A DNA stretch of 11,300 nucleotides from Fluviibacter sp964387485 (GTDB lineage: Bacteria; Pseudomonadota; Gammaproteobacteria; Burkholderiales; Rhodocyclaceae), in contig CAYLWV010000054.1 in the NCBI GenBank assembly GCA_964387485.1, forward strand, positions 1 to 11,300, written 5' to 3'. The position numbers and the translations under genes are program-made. How positions within the stretch are numbered: position 1 is the first letter of the stretch; each line of letters opens with the position of its first letter. The notes beneath the pieces were generated by a model. The model did not search any database and had not been told where the DNA came from. It saw only the letters and a list, made by a program, of their open reading frames with translations. This document shows, piece by piece, positions 1 through 6,429 of the stretch.

Positions 1-55
1 AGCTTTCGCCACTACCCCCTCAAGATAGCGTGTCTACCAATTTCACCACGTCGGC
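1..55 (-). tRNA. tRNA-Leu(GAG), 3' part cut off by window edge
   Basis: The minus strand from 55 to 1 reads as the first 55 nucleotides of a leucine tRNA. It has the acceptor 5' strand GCCGACG, a D-arm containing GTGGTGAAATTGGTAGAC, and an anticodon stem CTATC/GGTAG (one T-G pair) around the loop TTGAGGG. The anticodon GAG lies at plus positions 19-21. The start of a long class II variable arm (GGCGAAAGC) follows, as expected for tRNA-Leu. The T-arm and acceptor 3' strand lie outside the window. It begins 33 bases after the secG stop with no promoter or terminator visible between them, so co-transcription with secG and release by RNase P is likely. In E. coli, secG is likewise followed by the tRNA-Leu(GAG) gene leuU. 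Confidence 0.93.
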
Positions 56-88
56 ATTTCTGTCCGGTTTGTCACATAAATCAGCGAC

Positions 89-463
89 TTACCGAGGTAC
101 GTTTTTGGCCTTTGATGCACCGTCCGGATCAGCAGTTTTGCCTTCCGTCGGTACCGCCGCAGACCCAGCACCAGCGGGGGTGGATTCTACATTGGATTGC
201 ATCACACTGCCAGCATTTTTCGCTTGCGAAGATTGTAGATTGGCCAGAATCAGCGCCGTCACAAAGAAGATCGTTGCCAGAACAGCGGTCGAACGCGACA
301 GAAAATTGGCCGAGCCCGTGGCACCAAAAAGGCTGCCCGAAGCACCGCTACCAAAAGCCGCACCCATGTCCGCACCCTTGCCATGCTGCATCAGCACCAG
401 GCCAATCACCCCGAGGGCTGACACAATGTTCACGATCATCACGACCACGTAAAGAATATCCAT
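89..463 (-). CDS. secG: Protein-export translocon subunit SecG
   Basis: SecG is the small accessory subunit of the SecYEG channel and helps SecA-driven movement of unfolded proteins across the inner membrane. The 124-residue product has the family layout: an N-terminal membrane segment at about residues 3-25, a conserved Gly/Ser/Ala-rich cytoplasmic loop at about 25-57 (with MQHGKGADMG and the FGATGSANFL stretch), and a second membrane segment at about 58-77. A low-complexity polar, Ala/Pro/Ser-rich tail (85-124) follows, as often seen in proteobacterial SecG; such tails vary in length. The ATG at 463 is followed at once by the first hydrophobic segment. Upstream there is only a weak purine stretch (AGAAAGAGA) as ribosome site. 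It lies 37 bases after the tpiA stop and very probably shares tpiA's transcript. Identification rests on the loop motif and topology. Confidence 0.95.
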   Translation of the reverse strand: MDILYVVVMIVNIVSALGVIGLVLMQHGKGADMGAAFGSGASGSLFGATGSANFLSRSTAVLATIFFVTALILANLQSSQAKNAGSVMQSNVESTPAGAGSAAVPTEGKTADPDGASKAKNVPR

Positions 464-500
464 CTATTTACCCACGTCTCTTTCTAGAAAAACTTGCTTG

Positions 501-1271
501 TTACACCAGCCGGCTGGCCGCAGCGATGCAGATTGTACTGAATTCCCGGGCATCCAGGGCGGCACCCCCGATCAAGCCCCCATCCACATCCGGCAGCCCG
601 AACAGCACCTCGGCATTGGCTGCCTTGACGCTACCACCGTACAGAATTCGAGTTTGTACCAGCCCCGCCTGAAGCAACGCCTGGCGAATATGGGCATGAA
701 CCCCCTGGACACCTTCCGGGGTCGGTGTTTTACCGGTACCAATGGCCCAGACCGGCTCATAAGCCACCACCACACTGGCGCCCTCATCCGCCACGCCCGC
801 CAGCGTCGCCAGCACGGGCGCCAATTGACGATCAATCACTGCCAGCGTCTGACCGGCCGCCTCGTCGTCGGCAGATTCGCCCACACAGATGATGGGCATC
901 AGGCCGCTATCCAGCGCCGCCAGCGCCTGACGGGCAACCGCGTCATCGGTCTCACCGCAGAACTGACGGCGCTCCGAATGCCCGACGATCACATACGTAC
1001 AGCCCAGATCCTTGAGCATGGATGCACAGACCTGCCCGGTGTAAGCGCCCACACGATGCTCACTGACCGTTTGTGCCCCCCAGGTGACCGGTGTTTCCGA
1101 CAGAAGCGCCCCCACCTGGGGCAGATACGGAAACGGTGGGCAAACCCCCACATCCGGCAGGCGTTTCTGCGCCAGCAGGCTCAGCAAAGCCTCGAGCAGG
1201 GACTGATTGGCTTCGAAACTGCCATTCATTTTCCAGTTGCCTACCACCAGCGGTGTTCTGACGACCGTCAT
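501..1271 (-). CDS. tpiA: Triosephosphate isomerase
   Basis: This cytoplasmic enzyme interconverts dihydroxyacetone phosphate and glyceraldehyde 3-phosphate in glycolysis and gluconeogenesis. The 256-residue protein is full length for the family (about 250). The catalytic set is present: N12 and K14 in GNWKMNG, the electrophile H98 in IVGHSERR, and the base E172 in AYEPVWAIGTG, which continues into the flexible phosphate-gripping loop 6. The phosphate-binding GGSV (212-215) and GGLIGG (231-236) are also present. The ATG at 1271 is supported by the usual short lead before the first beta strand and by a purine-rich AAGAG a few bases upstream. It has its own strong-looking promoter just after glmM, with a terminator-like hairpin in its leader, and it is followed closely by secG. 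In E. coli, tpiA is not in this neighbourhood. Confidence 0.98.
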   Translation of the reverse strand: MTVVRTPLVVGNWKMNGSFEANQSLLEALLSLLAQKRLPDVGVCPPFPYLPQVGALLSETPVTWGAQTVSEHRVGAYTGQVCASMLKDLGCTYVIVGHSERRQFCGETDDAVARQALAALDSGLMPIICVGESADDEAAGQTLAVIDRQLAPVLATLAGVADEGASVVVAYEPVWAIGTGKTPTPEGVQGVHAHIRQALLQAGLVQTRILYGGSVKAANAEVLFGLPDVDGGLIGGAALDAREFSTICIAAASRLV

Positions 1272-1333
1272 AAGGATTCTCTTGTACGCTTCATGCGATA
1301 AAAAGGCGCTCTACCCCATGGCGAGCGCCCCAT
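1268..1333 (-). other. Possible 21-codon leader ORF overlapping the tpiA start
   Basis: On the minus strand an ATG at 1333 opens a 21-codon frame, rich in arginine (5 of 21), whose TGA stop (1270-1268) overlaps the tpiA ATG in an ATGA arrangement. The frame runs through the terminator-like hairpin at 1305-1329. Its start lies a little over ten bases after the predicted transcription start of the tpiA promoter, so it would be on the tpiA mRNA. There is no good ribosome-binding site, only AGAAACGA. The ATGA overlap would allow translational coupling, but a frame this short can easily arise by chance. No known leader peptide is recognised. Confidence 0.2.
1300..1329 (-). terminator. Intrinsic terminator or attenuator between glmM and tpiA
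   Basis: Read on the minus strand, GGCGCTC (1329-1323) and GAGCGCC (1311-1305) form a perfect 7-bp G+C-rich stem around an 11-base loop. Five T residues (1304-1300) follow at once. This is a standard factor-independent terminator shape. It can end transcripts coming from glmM. However, the predicted tpiA promoter lies upstream of it (1354-1382), so transcripts started there must also pass it, which makes an attenuator role possible. Confidence 0.7.
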
Positions 1334-1353
1334 CTATTCGTTTCTAACCCGTA

Positions 1354-1382
1354 ATTCTATTTTTTTGCCGCTACCCGGTCAA
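1354..1382 (-). promoter_or_regulatory. Sigma-70 type promoter for tpiA-secG
   Basis: Just after the glmM stop, the minus strand carries TTGACC (1382-1377, 5 of 6 to TTGACA), a 17-base spacer with an A-tract at its downstream end, and TAGAAT (1359-1354, 5 of 6 to TATAAT). Spacing is ideal. A start near 1345-1348 would give a leader of about 75 bases before the tpiA ATG, containing the hairpin at 1305-1329. This is the best promoter match in the window. Confidence 0.7.
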
Positions 1383-1386
1383 TGAT

Positions 1387-2745
1387 TTACAGGGTCTGAC
1401 GCAACACGGCAGCAATCGACTCGGCTTCATCGCGGGACAAAGCCGCGTCCTCAGCCTCTACCATCACCCGCAGCACGGGTTCCGTGCCCGATGGCCGCAA
1501 CAGTACCCGCCCCCGGTTCCCCAGACGGCCTTCAGCCGCCGCCACAGCCTCCTTGACGGCATCCTGCTGCTGCCAATTGAATCCCGGCTTCACGGGCACA
1601 TTGATCATGGTTTGCGGAAAGAGTTTGAGCGCACCCAGCAAATCGGCCAGCGTTCCCCCCATCCGTTTCAGTGCCACCAGCACCTGCAAGGCCGACACCA
1701 GACCGTCGCCCGTGGTGTGTCGATCCAGCGCCAGAATATGACCCGAGTTCTCACCGCCGTACAGCCAGCCTTCGGCCGCCAGCAGCTCCATGACATAGCG
1801 GTCACCCACCTTGGCCCGCTTGAAGGGCACGCTGCGCGCTTGCAGTGCCTGCTCCAGCGCCATATTGGTCATCAGGGTACCCACCACGCCAGCCACCGGG
1901 CCATCCAGCAAACGCTCGCGAACAATCGCGTACAGCACCTGGTCACCATCGTAAGCCTGGCCTGCACCATCCACCATCACCAGGCGATCCGCATCGCCAT
2001 CGAGGGCAATCCCAAAATCTGCACCTTCCTCAAGGACCTTGCGACCCAGCGATTCCGGATGCAGGGCACCGACGCCCGCGTTGATATTTTCACCATTAGG
2101 CTGATTACCGATGGCCACCACATCGGCCCCCAGCTCATGCAGCACCTCCGCCGCAATGTGATAAGCCGCCCCATGGGCGCAATCCACCACAATTTTCAGG
2201 CCACGCAGATTAAAGCTGTGCGGCACCGTGCTTTTGCAGAATTCAATGTAGCGCCCGGCCGCGTCATCAATCCGGCGTGCCCGACCCAGATCCTTGGGCT
2301 CAACGGTCTGCATCGGCTTACCGTCCATTTCGTCGATCGCAGCTTCAATGGCGCGCTCCACGTCGTCGGGCAGCTTCTTACCATCGGCCGAGAAGAACTT
2401 GATACCGTTGTCTTCAAAAGGATTATGAGAGGCAGAAATCACCACCCCCGCCTGCAGACGCAAGGCACGAGTCAGGTAGGCAATACCCGGCGTCGGTAGC
2501 GGTCCGGTCAGACAGACATCCACACCCGCGGCTGAAAAACCGGCTTCCAGCGCCGCTTCCAGCATATAGCCCGAATTACGAGTGTCTTTGCCGATCAGGA
2601 CACCCGGTCGATGCCCCCCGGTGTCAGAACGGCCCACCAGCACGCGGCCAGCAGCATACCCGAGGCGCAACACAAAATCCGGTGTAATCGGATATTGCCC
2701 GACACGACCGCGCACCCCATCCGTTCCAAAATACTTACGACTCAT
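1387..2745 (-). CDS. glmM: Phosphoglucosamine mutase
   Basis: GlmM converts glucosamine 6-phosphate to glucosamine 1-phosphate, the step before GlmU on the way to UDP-GlcNAc, peptidoglycan and lipopolysaccharide. From the start at 2745 the protein is 452 residues, normal for the family. It opens with the typical YFGTDGVRG (5-13). It has the phosphorylatable serine in SASHNP (S106), the Mg-binding DGDADR (249-254), the sugar-binding GGENSGH (330-336) and the phosphate-binding RPSGTEP (417-423), in the order expected for alpha-D-phosphohexomutases. The start is fixed by a GGAG ribosome site six bases upstream. An in-frame TTG at 2757 would lie before that site and is rejected. It follows folP by 20 bases, as in E. 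coli, and is followed by a promoter and hairpin that separate it from tpiA. Confidence 0.98.
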   Translation of the reverse strand: MSRKYFGTDGVRGRVGQYPITPDFVLRLGYAAGRVLVGRSDTGGHRPGVLIGKDTRNSGYMLEAALEAGFSAAGVDVCLTGPLPTPGIAYLTRALRLQAGVVISASHNPFEDNGIKFFSADGKKLPDDVERAIEAAIDEMDGKPMQTVEPKDLGRARRIDDAAGRYIEFCKSTVPHSFNLRGLKIVVDCAHGAAYHIAAEVLHELGADVVAIGNQPNGENINAGVGALHPESLGRKVLEEGADFGIALDGDADRLVMVDGAGQAYDGDQVLYAIVRERLLDGPVAGVVGTLMTNMALEQALQARSVPFKRAKVGDRYVMELLAAEGWLYGGENSGHILALDRHTTGDGLVSALQVLVALKRMGGTLADLLGALKLFPQTMINVPVKPGFNWQQQDAVKEAVAAAEGRLGNRGRVLLRPSGTEPVLRVMVEAEDAALSRDEAESIAAVLRQTL

Positions 2746-2751
2746 CACCCA

Positions 2752-2755
2752 CTCC
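2752..2755 (-). promoter_or_regulatory. glmM ribosome-binding site (decides the start)
   Basis: The minus strand reads GGAG, then TGGGTG, then ATG. The GGAG core sits six bases before the ATG at 2745 and selects it over the longer frame opening with TTG at 2757. It falls inside the 20-base gap after the folP stop, consistent with joint translation of folP and glmM from one mRNA. Confidence 0.8.
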
Positions 2756-2765
2756 AACGTTCACG

Positions 2766-3608
2766 TTACTGCGGACCCAGGGCCCGGTTGATCTTCAATG
2801 CATCCACGGTCTGTGGCACATCATGCACCCGCAGGATCGCGGCACCCGCCTGCGCCGCCAGCAGCGCAGCAGCAACACTACCGGGCATACGGCCATCGAC
2901 AGTCCGACCGACAATCTCGCCGATCATGGATTTACGGGAAACCCCAACCAGAATGGGCACACCGGTCGCCACAAACACCGGCAACGCGCGGAACAATGTC
3001 TGATTATGAATAAATGTCTTACCAAAGCCAAATCCGGGATCCAGAATGATGCGTTCCCGTGAGATGCCAGCCGTGTTTGCCTGTGCCACAGCAGCACTCA
3101 GAAACTCGAGCACCTCGGCCACCACATCCTCATAGACCGGAGCCTGCTGCATATCCCGCGGCCGCCCCTGCATGTGCATGAGACAAAGGGACACGTGATC
3201 ATGCGGCGCCACCGTGATGGCGGCGGCCGGGTCCCCCAGTGCAGAAATATCATTCATCAGGCCGGCGCCGAGACGAATCGCCTCAGCCATCACCACGGCT
3301 TTATACGTATCGACCGACACCGGAATCCCCGCGCCCTGCAGCCGTTCGAGCAAAGGCACCAATCGGCTCAACTCTTCATCGGCGCTCACGGTTGCGGCCC
3401 CCGGTCGCGTTGACTCCGCACCGATATCCACCAGATCAGCCCCCGCCGCCATCATGGCACGCGCCTGCTCAAAAGCAGCATCCGTCTGCCGGAGCAGACC
3501 ATCACCAGAGAACGAATCCGGCGTGACATTCACAATGCCCATCACCAGCGGACGGCTCGGCGCCCAGCGCAAGGTATGTTCACCACAACGAATCAGACTG
3601 TCAGACAT
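2766..3608 (-). CDS. folP: Dihydropteroate synthase
   Basis: FolP joins 6-hydroxymethyl-7,8-dihydropterin pyrophosphate with p-aminobenzoate to make dihydropteroate in folate synthesis, and is the target of sulfonamides. The 280-residue protein is full length and shows both family signatures: GIVNVTPDSFSGDG (24-37, with N27) and DIGAESTRPG (61-70). Pterin- and substrate-site residues expected by comparison with E. coli FolP are present: D100 in SVDTYK, N119 in MNDIS, D190 in ILDPGFGFGK, K226 in GVSRKS, and R260/H262 in RVHDV. The ATG at 3608 has only a weak upstream GATGG. It is preceded by a strong terminator after ftsH and followed 20 bases later by glmM. The ftsH-folP-glmM order is widely conserved in proteobacteria. 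No convincing promoter is visible in the 87 bases before it. Confidence 0.98.
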   Translation of the reverse strand: MSDSLIRCGEHTLRWAPSRPLVMGIVNVTPDSFSGDGLLRQTDAAFEQARAMMAAGADLVDIGAESTRPGAATVSADEELSRLVPLLERLQGAGIPVSVDTYKAVVMAEAIRLGAGLMNDISALGDPAAAITVAPHDHVSLCLMHMQGRPRDMQQAPVYEDVVAEVLEFLSAAVAQANTAGISRERIILDPGFGFGKTFIHNQTLFRALPVFVATGVPILVGVSRKSMIGEIVGRTVDGRMPGSVAAALLAAQAGAAILRVHDVPQTVDALKINRALGPQ

Positions 3609-3637
3609 AAGCCATCAGACACACATTCAGAATCAAC

Positions 3638-3665
3638 AAAAAGGCCGACCCGAAGGGGTCGGCCT
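3638..3665 (-). terminator. Intrinsic terminator after ftsH
   Basis: On the minus strand AGGCCGACCC (3665-3656) pairs perfectly with GGGTCGGCCT (3651-3642), a 10-bp stem closed by a CTTC loop. The transcript continues into Ts (3641-3638) and then GTTGATT. The T-tract occurs only in the minus direction, so it serves ftsH. The stop codon of ftsH lies about 30 bases before the stem. It sits in the 87-base gap before folP, so folP-glmM need either read-through or a promoter not recognised here. Confidence 0.9.
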
Positions 3666-3695
3666 AAGCGAGTATCTAGCGGGACTTCTCGCCCA

Positions 3696-5585
3696 TCAGG
3701 CGGCGGCGGTCGCACCATCGGTGCTGGCCGTTGCCGTCGCTGACGGTGGCTGGCTCGAACCACCGGCCGGCGGTTGCGGCGGCCGCGGTGCATTGCCGGC
3801 CATGATATCGTTGATCTGGTCTGCATCGATGGTTTCCCATTCCAGCAGCGCCTGCGTCATCGCCTCCACTTTGTCGCGGTTCTCGTCCAGCAAACGCTTG
3901 GCCAGCGCATACTGTTGATCGATGATCCGGCGAATTTCGGCGTCCACCTGTTGCATCGTCGCTTCCGACAAAGCCTTGTGCGTGGTCACAGAGCGACCGA
4001 GGAACACTTCACCCTCGTTTTCGCCATAGACCATCGGACCCAGGTCCGACATGCCGTAGCGGGTTACCATGTCACGCGCCATGGATGTCGCACGCTCGAA
4101 GTCATTCGAAGCCCCCGTCGTCATCTGGTTCATGAACAACTCTTCCGCCACACGACCGCCAAACAGTACGGCGATACGATCCATCAGATAGCCACGGTCA
4201 TAGGCGTAGCGATCCTGTTCCGGCAGCTGCATGGTTACGCCCAGCGCGCGACCGCGCGGAATGATCGTCACCTTATGCACCGGGTCGGACTTTGGCAGCA
4301 GCTTGGCGACTACCGCATGACCCGACTCGTGATACGCCGTGTTGCGCTTTTCGTCTTCGCTCATGACCATGCTGCGACGCTCGGCGCCCATCATGATCTT
4401 GTCTTTGGCCTTCTCGAAATCTTCCATGTCGACCAGGCGCTTATTCTGGCGGGCAGCAAACAGCGCGGCTTCATTGACCAGATTGGCCAGATCGGCGCCC
4501 GAGAAACCCGGCGTACCACGCGCCAGAATATCGGCCTTGATGTCCGGGGCCACCGGCACCTTGCGCATATGCACCTTGATGATTTCTTCACGGCCGCGGA
4601 TATCCGGCAGCGGCACCACCACCTGGCGGTCGAAACGGCCCGGACGCAGCAGCGCGGGATCCAGAATTTCGGGGCGGTTGGTGGCGGCAATCACAGTCAC
4701 GCCCTGACTACCTTCGAAACCATCCATCTCGACCAGCATCTGGTTCAAGGTCTGTTCACGCTCATCATTACCACCGCCCAGGCCAGCGCCACGGTGACGG
4801 CCGACGGCGTCGATTTCATCGATGAAGATAATGCAAGGCGACTGTTTCTTGGCCTGTTCGAACATATCGCGAACACGTGCAGCACCCACACCCACAAACA
4901 TTTCCACAAAGTCCGAACCGGAAATCGAGAAGAACGGCACCTTGGCTTCGCCGGCAATGGCCTTAGCCAGCAACGTTTTACCGGTACCCGGACTACCCAC
5001 CATCAATACACCACGCGGAATACGGCCGCCCAGCTTTTGAAACTTGGTCGGATCCTTGAGGAAATCGACCAGCTCCTGCACTTCTTCCTTGGCTTCATCA
5101 CAGCCAGCGACATCGGCAAAAGTCACCGTGTTCTGTGGCTGATCCATCATGCGCGCCTTGCTCTTGCCAAAAGAGAAGGGACCGCCACCCTTGGCGCCAC
5201 CGCCCTGCATCTGACGCATGAAGAAAATCCAGACGCCGATCAGCAACAGCATCGGGAACCAGCTGACAAAAATGTTCATCAGCATCGACGGCTCTTCTTC
5301 CGGCTTGGCTTCAATCTTGACGCCGCTCTTTAGCAGGTCAGACACCAGCCAGATATCCGGCGGCGCATAGGACGTCACCTTTTTGCCATCCGTCGTCGTT
5401 GCCTTGAGGGTACGGCCCTCCATGACGACCTTACTGATCTTGCCGTCCTTGACCTCTTCGATGAACTGGGAGTACTCAACCGAGTTCTGCGCAGCCTGCT
5501 TGTTATTGAACTGATTGAAGACCGTCATCAGCACCAAACCGATGACGACCCAGATGGCAACGTTGCGAAACAGATTGTTATTCAC
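3696..5585 (-). CDS. ftsH: ATP-dependent zinc metalloprotease FtsH
   Basis: FtsH is a hexameric inner-membrane AAA+ protease. In related bacteria it degrades LpxC, the heat-shock sigma factor and unassembled membrane proteins. The 629-residue protein shows the standard order. Membrane segment 1 is at about 8-25, followed by a periplasmic region to about 100 and membrane segment 2 at about 103-123. The AAA module has Walker A GSPGTGKT (197-204), pore loop MFVGVG (229-234), Walker B IIFIDEIDA (252-260) and a second region of homology near 298-320. The zinc protease site is HESGH (419-423) with D495 in ASNDFERAT as third ligand. The C-terminal tail (about 598-629) is Pro/Ala/Ser/Thr-rich. The Walker A has Ser where E. 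coli has Pro, a tolerated position. The start codon is GTG at 5585; no in-frame ATG lies nearby that would keep membrane segment 1. It follows rlmE by 123 bases and ends at a strong terminator. Confidence 0.98.
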   Translation of the reverse strand: MNNNLFRNVAIWVVIGLVLMTVFNQFNNKQAAQNSVEYSQFIEEVKDGKISKVVMEGRTLKATTTDGKKVTSYAPPDIWLVSDLLKSGVKIEAKPEEEPSMLMNIFVSWFPMLLLIGVWIFFMRQMQGGGAKGGGPFSFGKSKARMMDQPQNTVTFADVAGCDEAKEEVQELVDFLKDPTKFQKLGGRIPRGVLMVGSPGTGKTLLAKAIAGEAKVPFFSISGSDFVEMFVGVGAARVRDMFEQAKKQSPCIIFIDEIDAVGRHRGAGLGGGNDEREQTLNQMLVEMDGFEGSQGVTVIAATNRPEILDPALLRPGRFDRQVVVPLPDIRGREEIIKVHMRKVPVAPDIKADILARGTPGFSGADLANLVNEAALFAARQNKRLVDMEDFEKAKDKIMMGAERRSMVMSEDEKRNTAYHESGHAVVAKLLPKSDPVHKVTIIPRGRALGVTMQLPEQDRYAYDRGYLMDRIAVLFGGRVAEELFMNQMTTGASNDFERATSMARDMVTRYGMSDLGPMVYGENEGEVFLGRSVTTHKALSEATMQQVDAEIRRIIDQQYALAKRLLDENRDKVEAMTQALLEWETIDADQINDIMAGNAPRPPQPPAGGSSQPPSATATASTDGATAAA

Positions 5586-5708
5586 GATGGCTTTCTGCCT
5601 AAAAAGTGAAACTAATGTTCTATTCTAACCTGACTCTGCGCTCTAACCTTGGACAATCCTTAAGGCCACAGCGCTACCATGGACAAGACTGCGGGCTTGC
5701 TTCAACCC
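5586..5708 (-). promoter_or_regulatory. rlmE-ftsH intergenic region with possible ftsH promoter
   Basis: At 123 bases this is the longest gap in the window. On the minus strand it contains a TAGAAT (5627-5622, 5 of 6 to the -10 consensus), but no matching -35 element at 16-18 bases. Upstream lie a near-identical direct repeat (5686-5676 and 5656-5646) and the palindrome CCTTAAGG (5665-5658). No terminator is seen after rlmE, so ftsH is probably co-transcribed with rlmE and may also have its own regulated promoter. The promoter is suggested, not demonstrated. Confidence 0.3.
5646..5686 (-). repeat. Direct repeat TTGTCCA(T/A)GGT spaced 30 bp
   Basis: On the minus strand TTGTCCATGGT (5686-5676) and TTGTCCAAGGT (5656-5646) match at 10 of 11 positions. 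Their starts are exactly 30 bp apart, about three helical turns, so both copies face the same side of the DNA. The repeat lies wholly in the rlmE-ftsH gap, 60-100 bases before the ftsH start. A paired operator is one reading; no known regulator's site is recognised. Confidence 0.45.
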
Positions 5709-6329
5709 TTATTTCAAACCTTGCCCCAACAGATACAACTCGCTACTCCGACCCCGTGATGCATCCGGCTTACGGGTCACCACCTTACGGAACACCTGGC
5801 GCATGGCAACCACGTATTCGGCAAAGCCCGAGCCCTGAAAGACCTTGACCAGAAACGATCCCTGCGGCTGCAGGTGATTAGCGGCAAAATCCAGCGCCAG
5901 TTCGGCAAGATGAATCGAGCGTGCCTGATCAGACATGGGTATACCCGACATATTGGGGGCCATATCGGAAAGCACAAGGTCCACTTTGGCCCCGTGGAGC
6001 ATCCCCTCCACCTGTTTCAGTACAGCTTCATCATGAAAATCGCCCTGGAGGAACTCGACGCCGGGCAGCAACGGATCCAGCGGCAGCAGATCGAGGCCAA
6101 TAACCCGGCCCGTATCGCCCAGACGCTTGCGCGCCACCTGTGACCAGCCACCCGGCGTACAGCCCAGATCCACCACAATGGCACCCCGGCGGATCAGCTT
6201 GTCCTTGTCATCGACTTCCATCAGCTTAAAAGCAGCGCGTGAGCGCCAGCCCTCGGCTTTAGCGCGCTGAACCCACGGGTCATTCACATGTTCCCGCATC
6301 CACGCCTTGCTGGTCTTGGTTCTTGCCAT
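5709..6329 (-). CDS. rlmE: 23S rRNA (uridine-2'-O-)methyltransferase RlmE (FtsJ/RrmJ)
   Basis: RlmE methylates the 2'-hydroxyl of the A-loop uridine (U2552 in E. coli numbering) of 23S rRNA in the 50S subunit, using S-adenosylmethionine. With the start at 6329 the protein has 206 residues, the normal size. It opens MARTKTSKAW and has the SAM-binding motif DLGCTPGGW (54-62). The catalytic K-D-K-E tetrad is present as K35 (RAAFKL), D122 (SDMAPN), K162 (VKVFQG) and E197 (SSELYL). A longer frame begins at an ATG at 6401, but its extra 24 residues resemble nothing in the family and cover the divergent promoter region, so the shorter start is chosen. The AGG of AGGCAGAAAATT before the ATG is a modest ribosome site. 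It diverges from yhbY and precedes ftsH, as in E. coli, where rlmE-ftsH is a heat-shock operon. Confidence 0.97.
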   Translation of the reverse strand: MARTKTSKAWMREHVNDPWVQRAKAEGWRSRAAFKLMEVDDKDKLIRRGAIVVDLGCTPGGWSQVARKRLGDTGRVIGLDLLPLDPLLPGVEFLQGDFHDEAVLKQVEGMLHGAKVDLVLSDMAPNMSGIPMSDQARSIHLAELALDFAANHLQPQGSFLVKVFQGSGFAEYVVAMRQVFRKVVTRKPDASRGRSSELYLLGQGLK

Positions 6330-6429
6330 AATTTTCTGCCTGATATCGCTATACTGAATTCGCTGTTCGGTTGCGGCTGGCGTACAATGCCAGCCTTGCA
6401 TTATCCGTGTTTACTGCGTTGAGTTCACC
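6330..6429. promoter_or_regulatory. Divergent promoter region of rlmE and yhbY
   Basis: These 100 bases separate two genes transcribed away from each other, so promoters for both must lie here or just inside the genes. On the plus strand TACAAT (6383-6388, 5 of 6 to TATAAT) could serve yhbY with a leader of about 35 bases, though no good -35 is seen. On the minus strand TATAGC (6353-6348) is a weak -10 candidate for rlmE about 20 bases before its start, also lacking a -35; it overlaps a plus-strand TATACT. The region also holds the inverted repeat at 6375-6395. Confidence 0.45.
6375..6395. repeat. Perfect 7-bp inverted repeat around a -10-like box
   Basis: GGCTGGC (6375-6381) and GCCAGCC (6389-6395) are exact reverse complements separated by the seven bases GTACAAT. 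The TACAAT in the loop is the best -10 candidate for yhbY. There is no T-tract on either side, so it is not an intrinsic terminator. It could be an operator that covers the yhbY promoter, or an RNA hairpin near the 5' end of a transcript. Confidence 0.5.

Noticed and set aside
2746..2757. TTG start of glmM four codons upstream
   Set aside because: It lies before the GGAG ribosome site, which is well spaced for the ATG at 2745, and the family begins close to the FGTDGVRG motif.
3774..5333. A 519-codon plus-strand open frame opposite ftsH
   Set aside because: Same reason: it mirrors the FtsH coding sequence, is His-rich and shows no domain. Other antisense frames opposite tpiA, glmM and folP were dropped likewise.
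5677..5705. Heat-shock (sigma-32) promoter for ftsH: TTGAAG then TCCATGG on the minus strand
   Set aside because: The -35 half is good, but the -10 half matches CCCCATNT poorly and the 16-base spacer is long. It remains possible, since E. coli ftsH is heat induced, but it is too weak to list.
6330..6401. 24-residue N-terminal extension of RlmE from an ATG at 6401
   Set aside because: The extra residues do not resemble the family and would cover the divergent promoter region and its palindrome; the ATG at 6329 gives the standard N-terminus.
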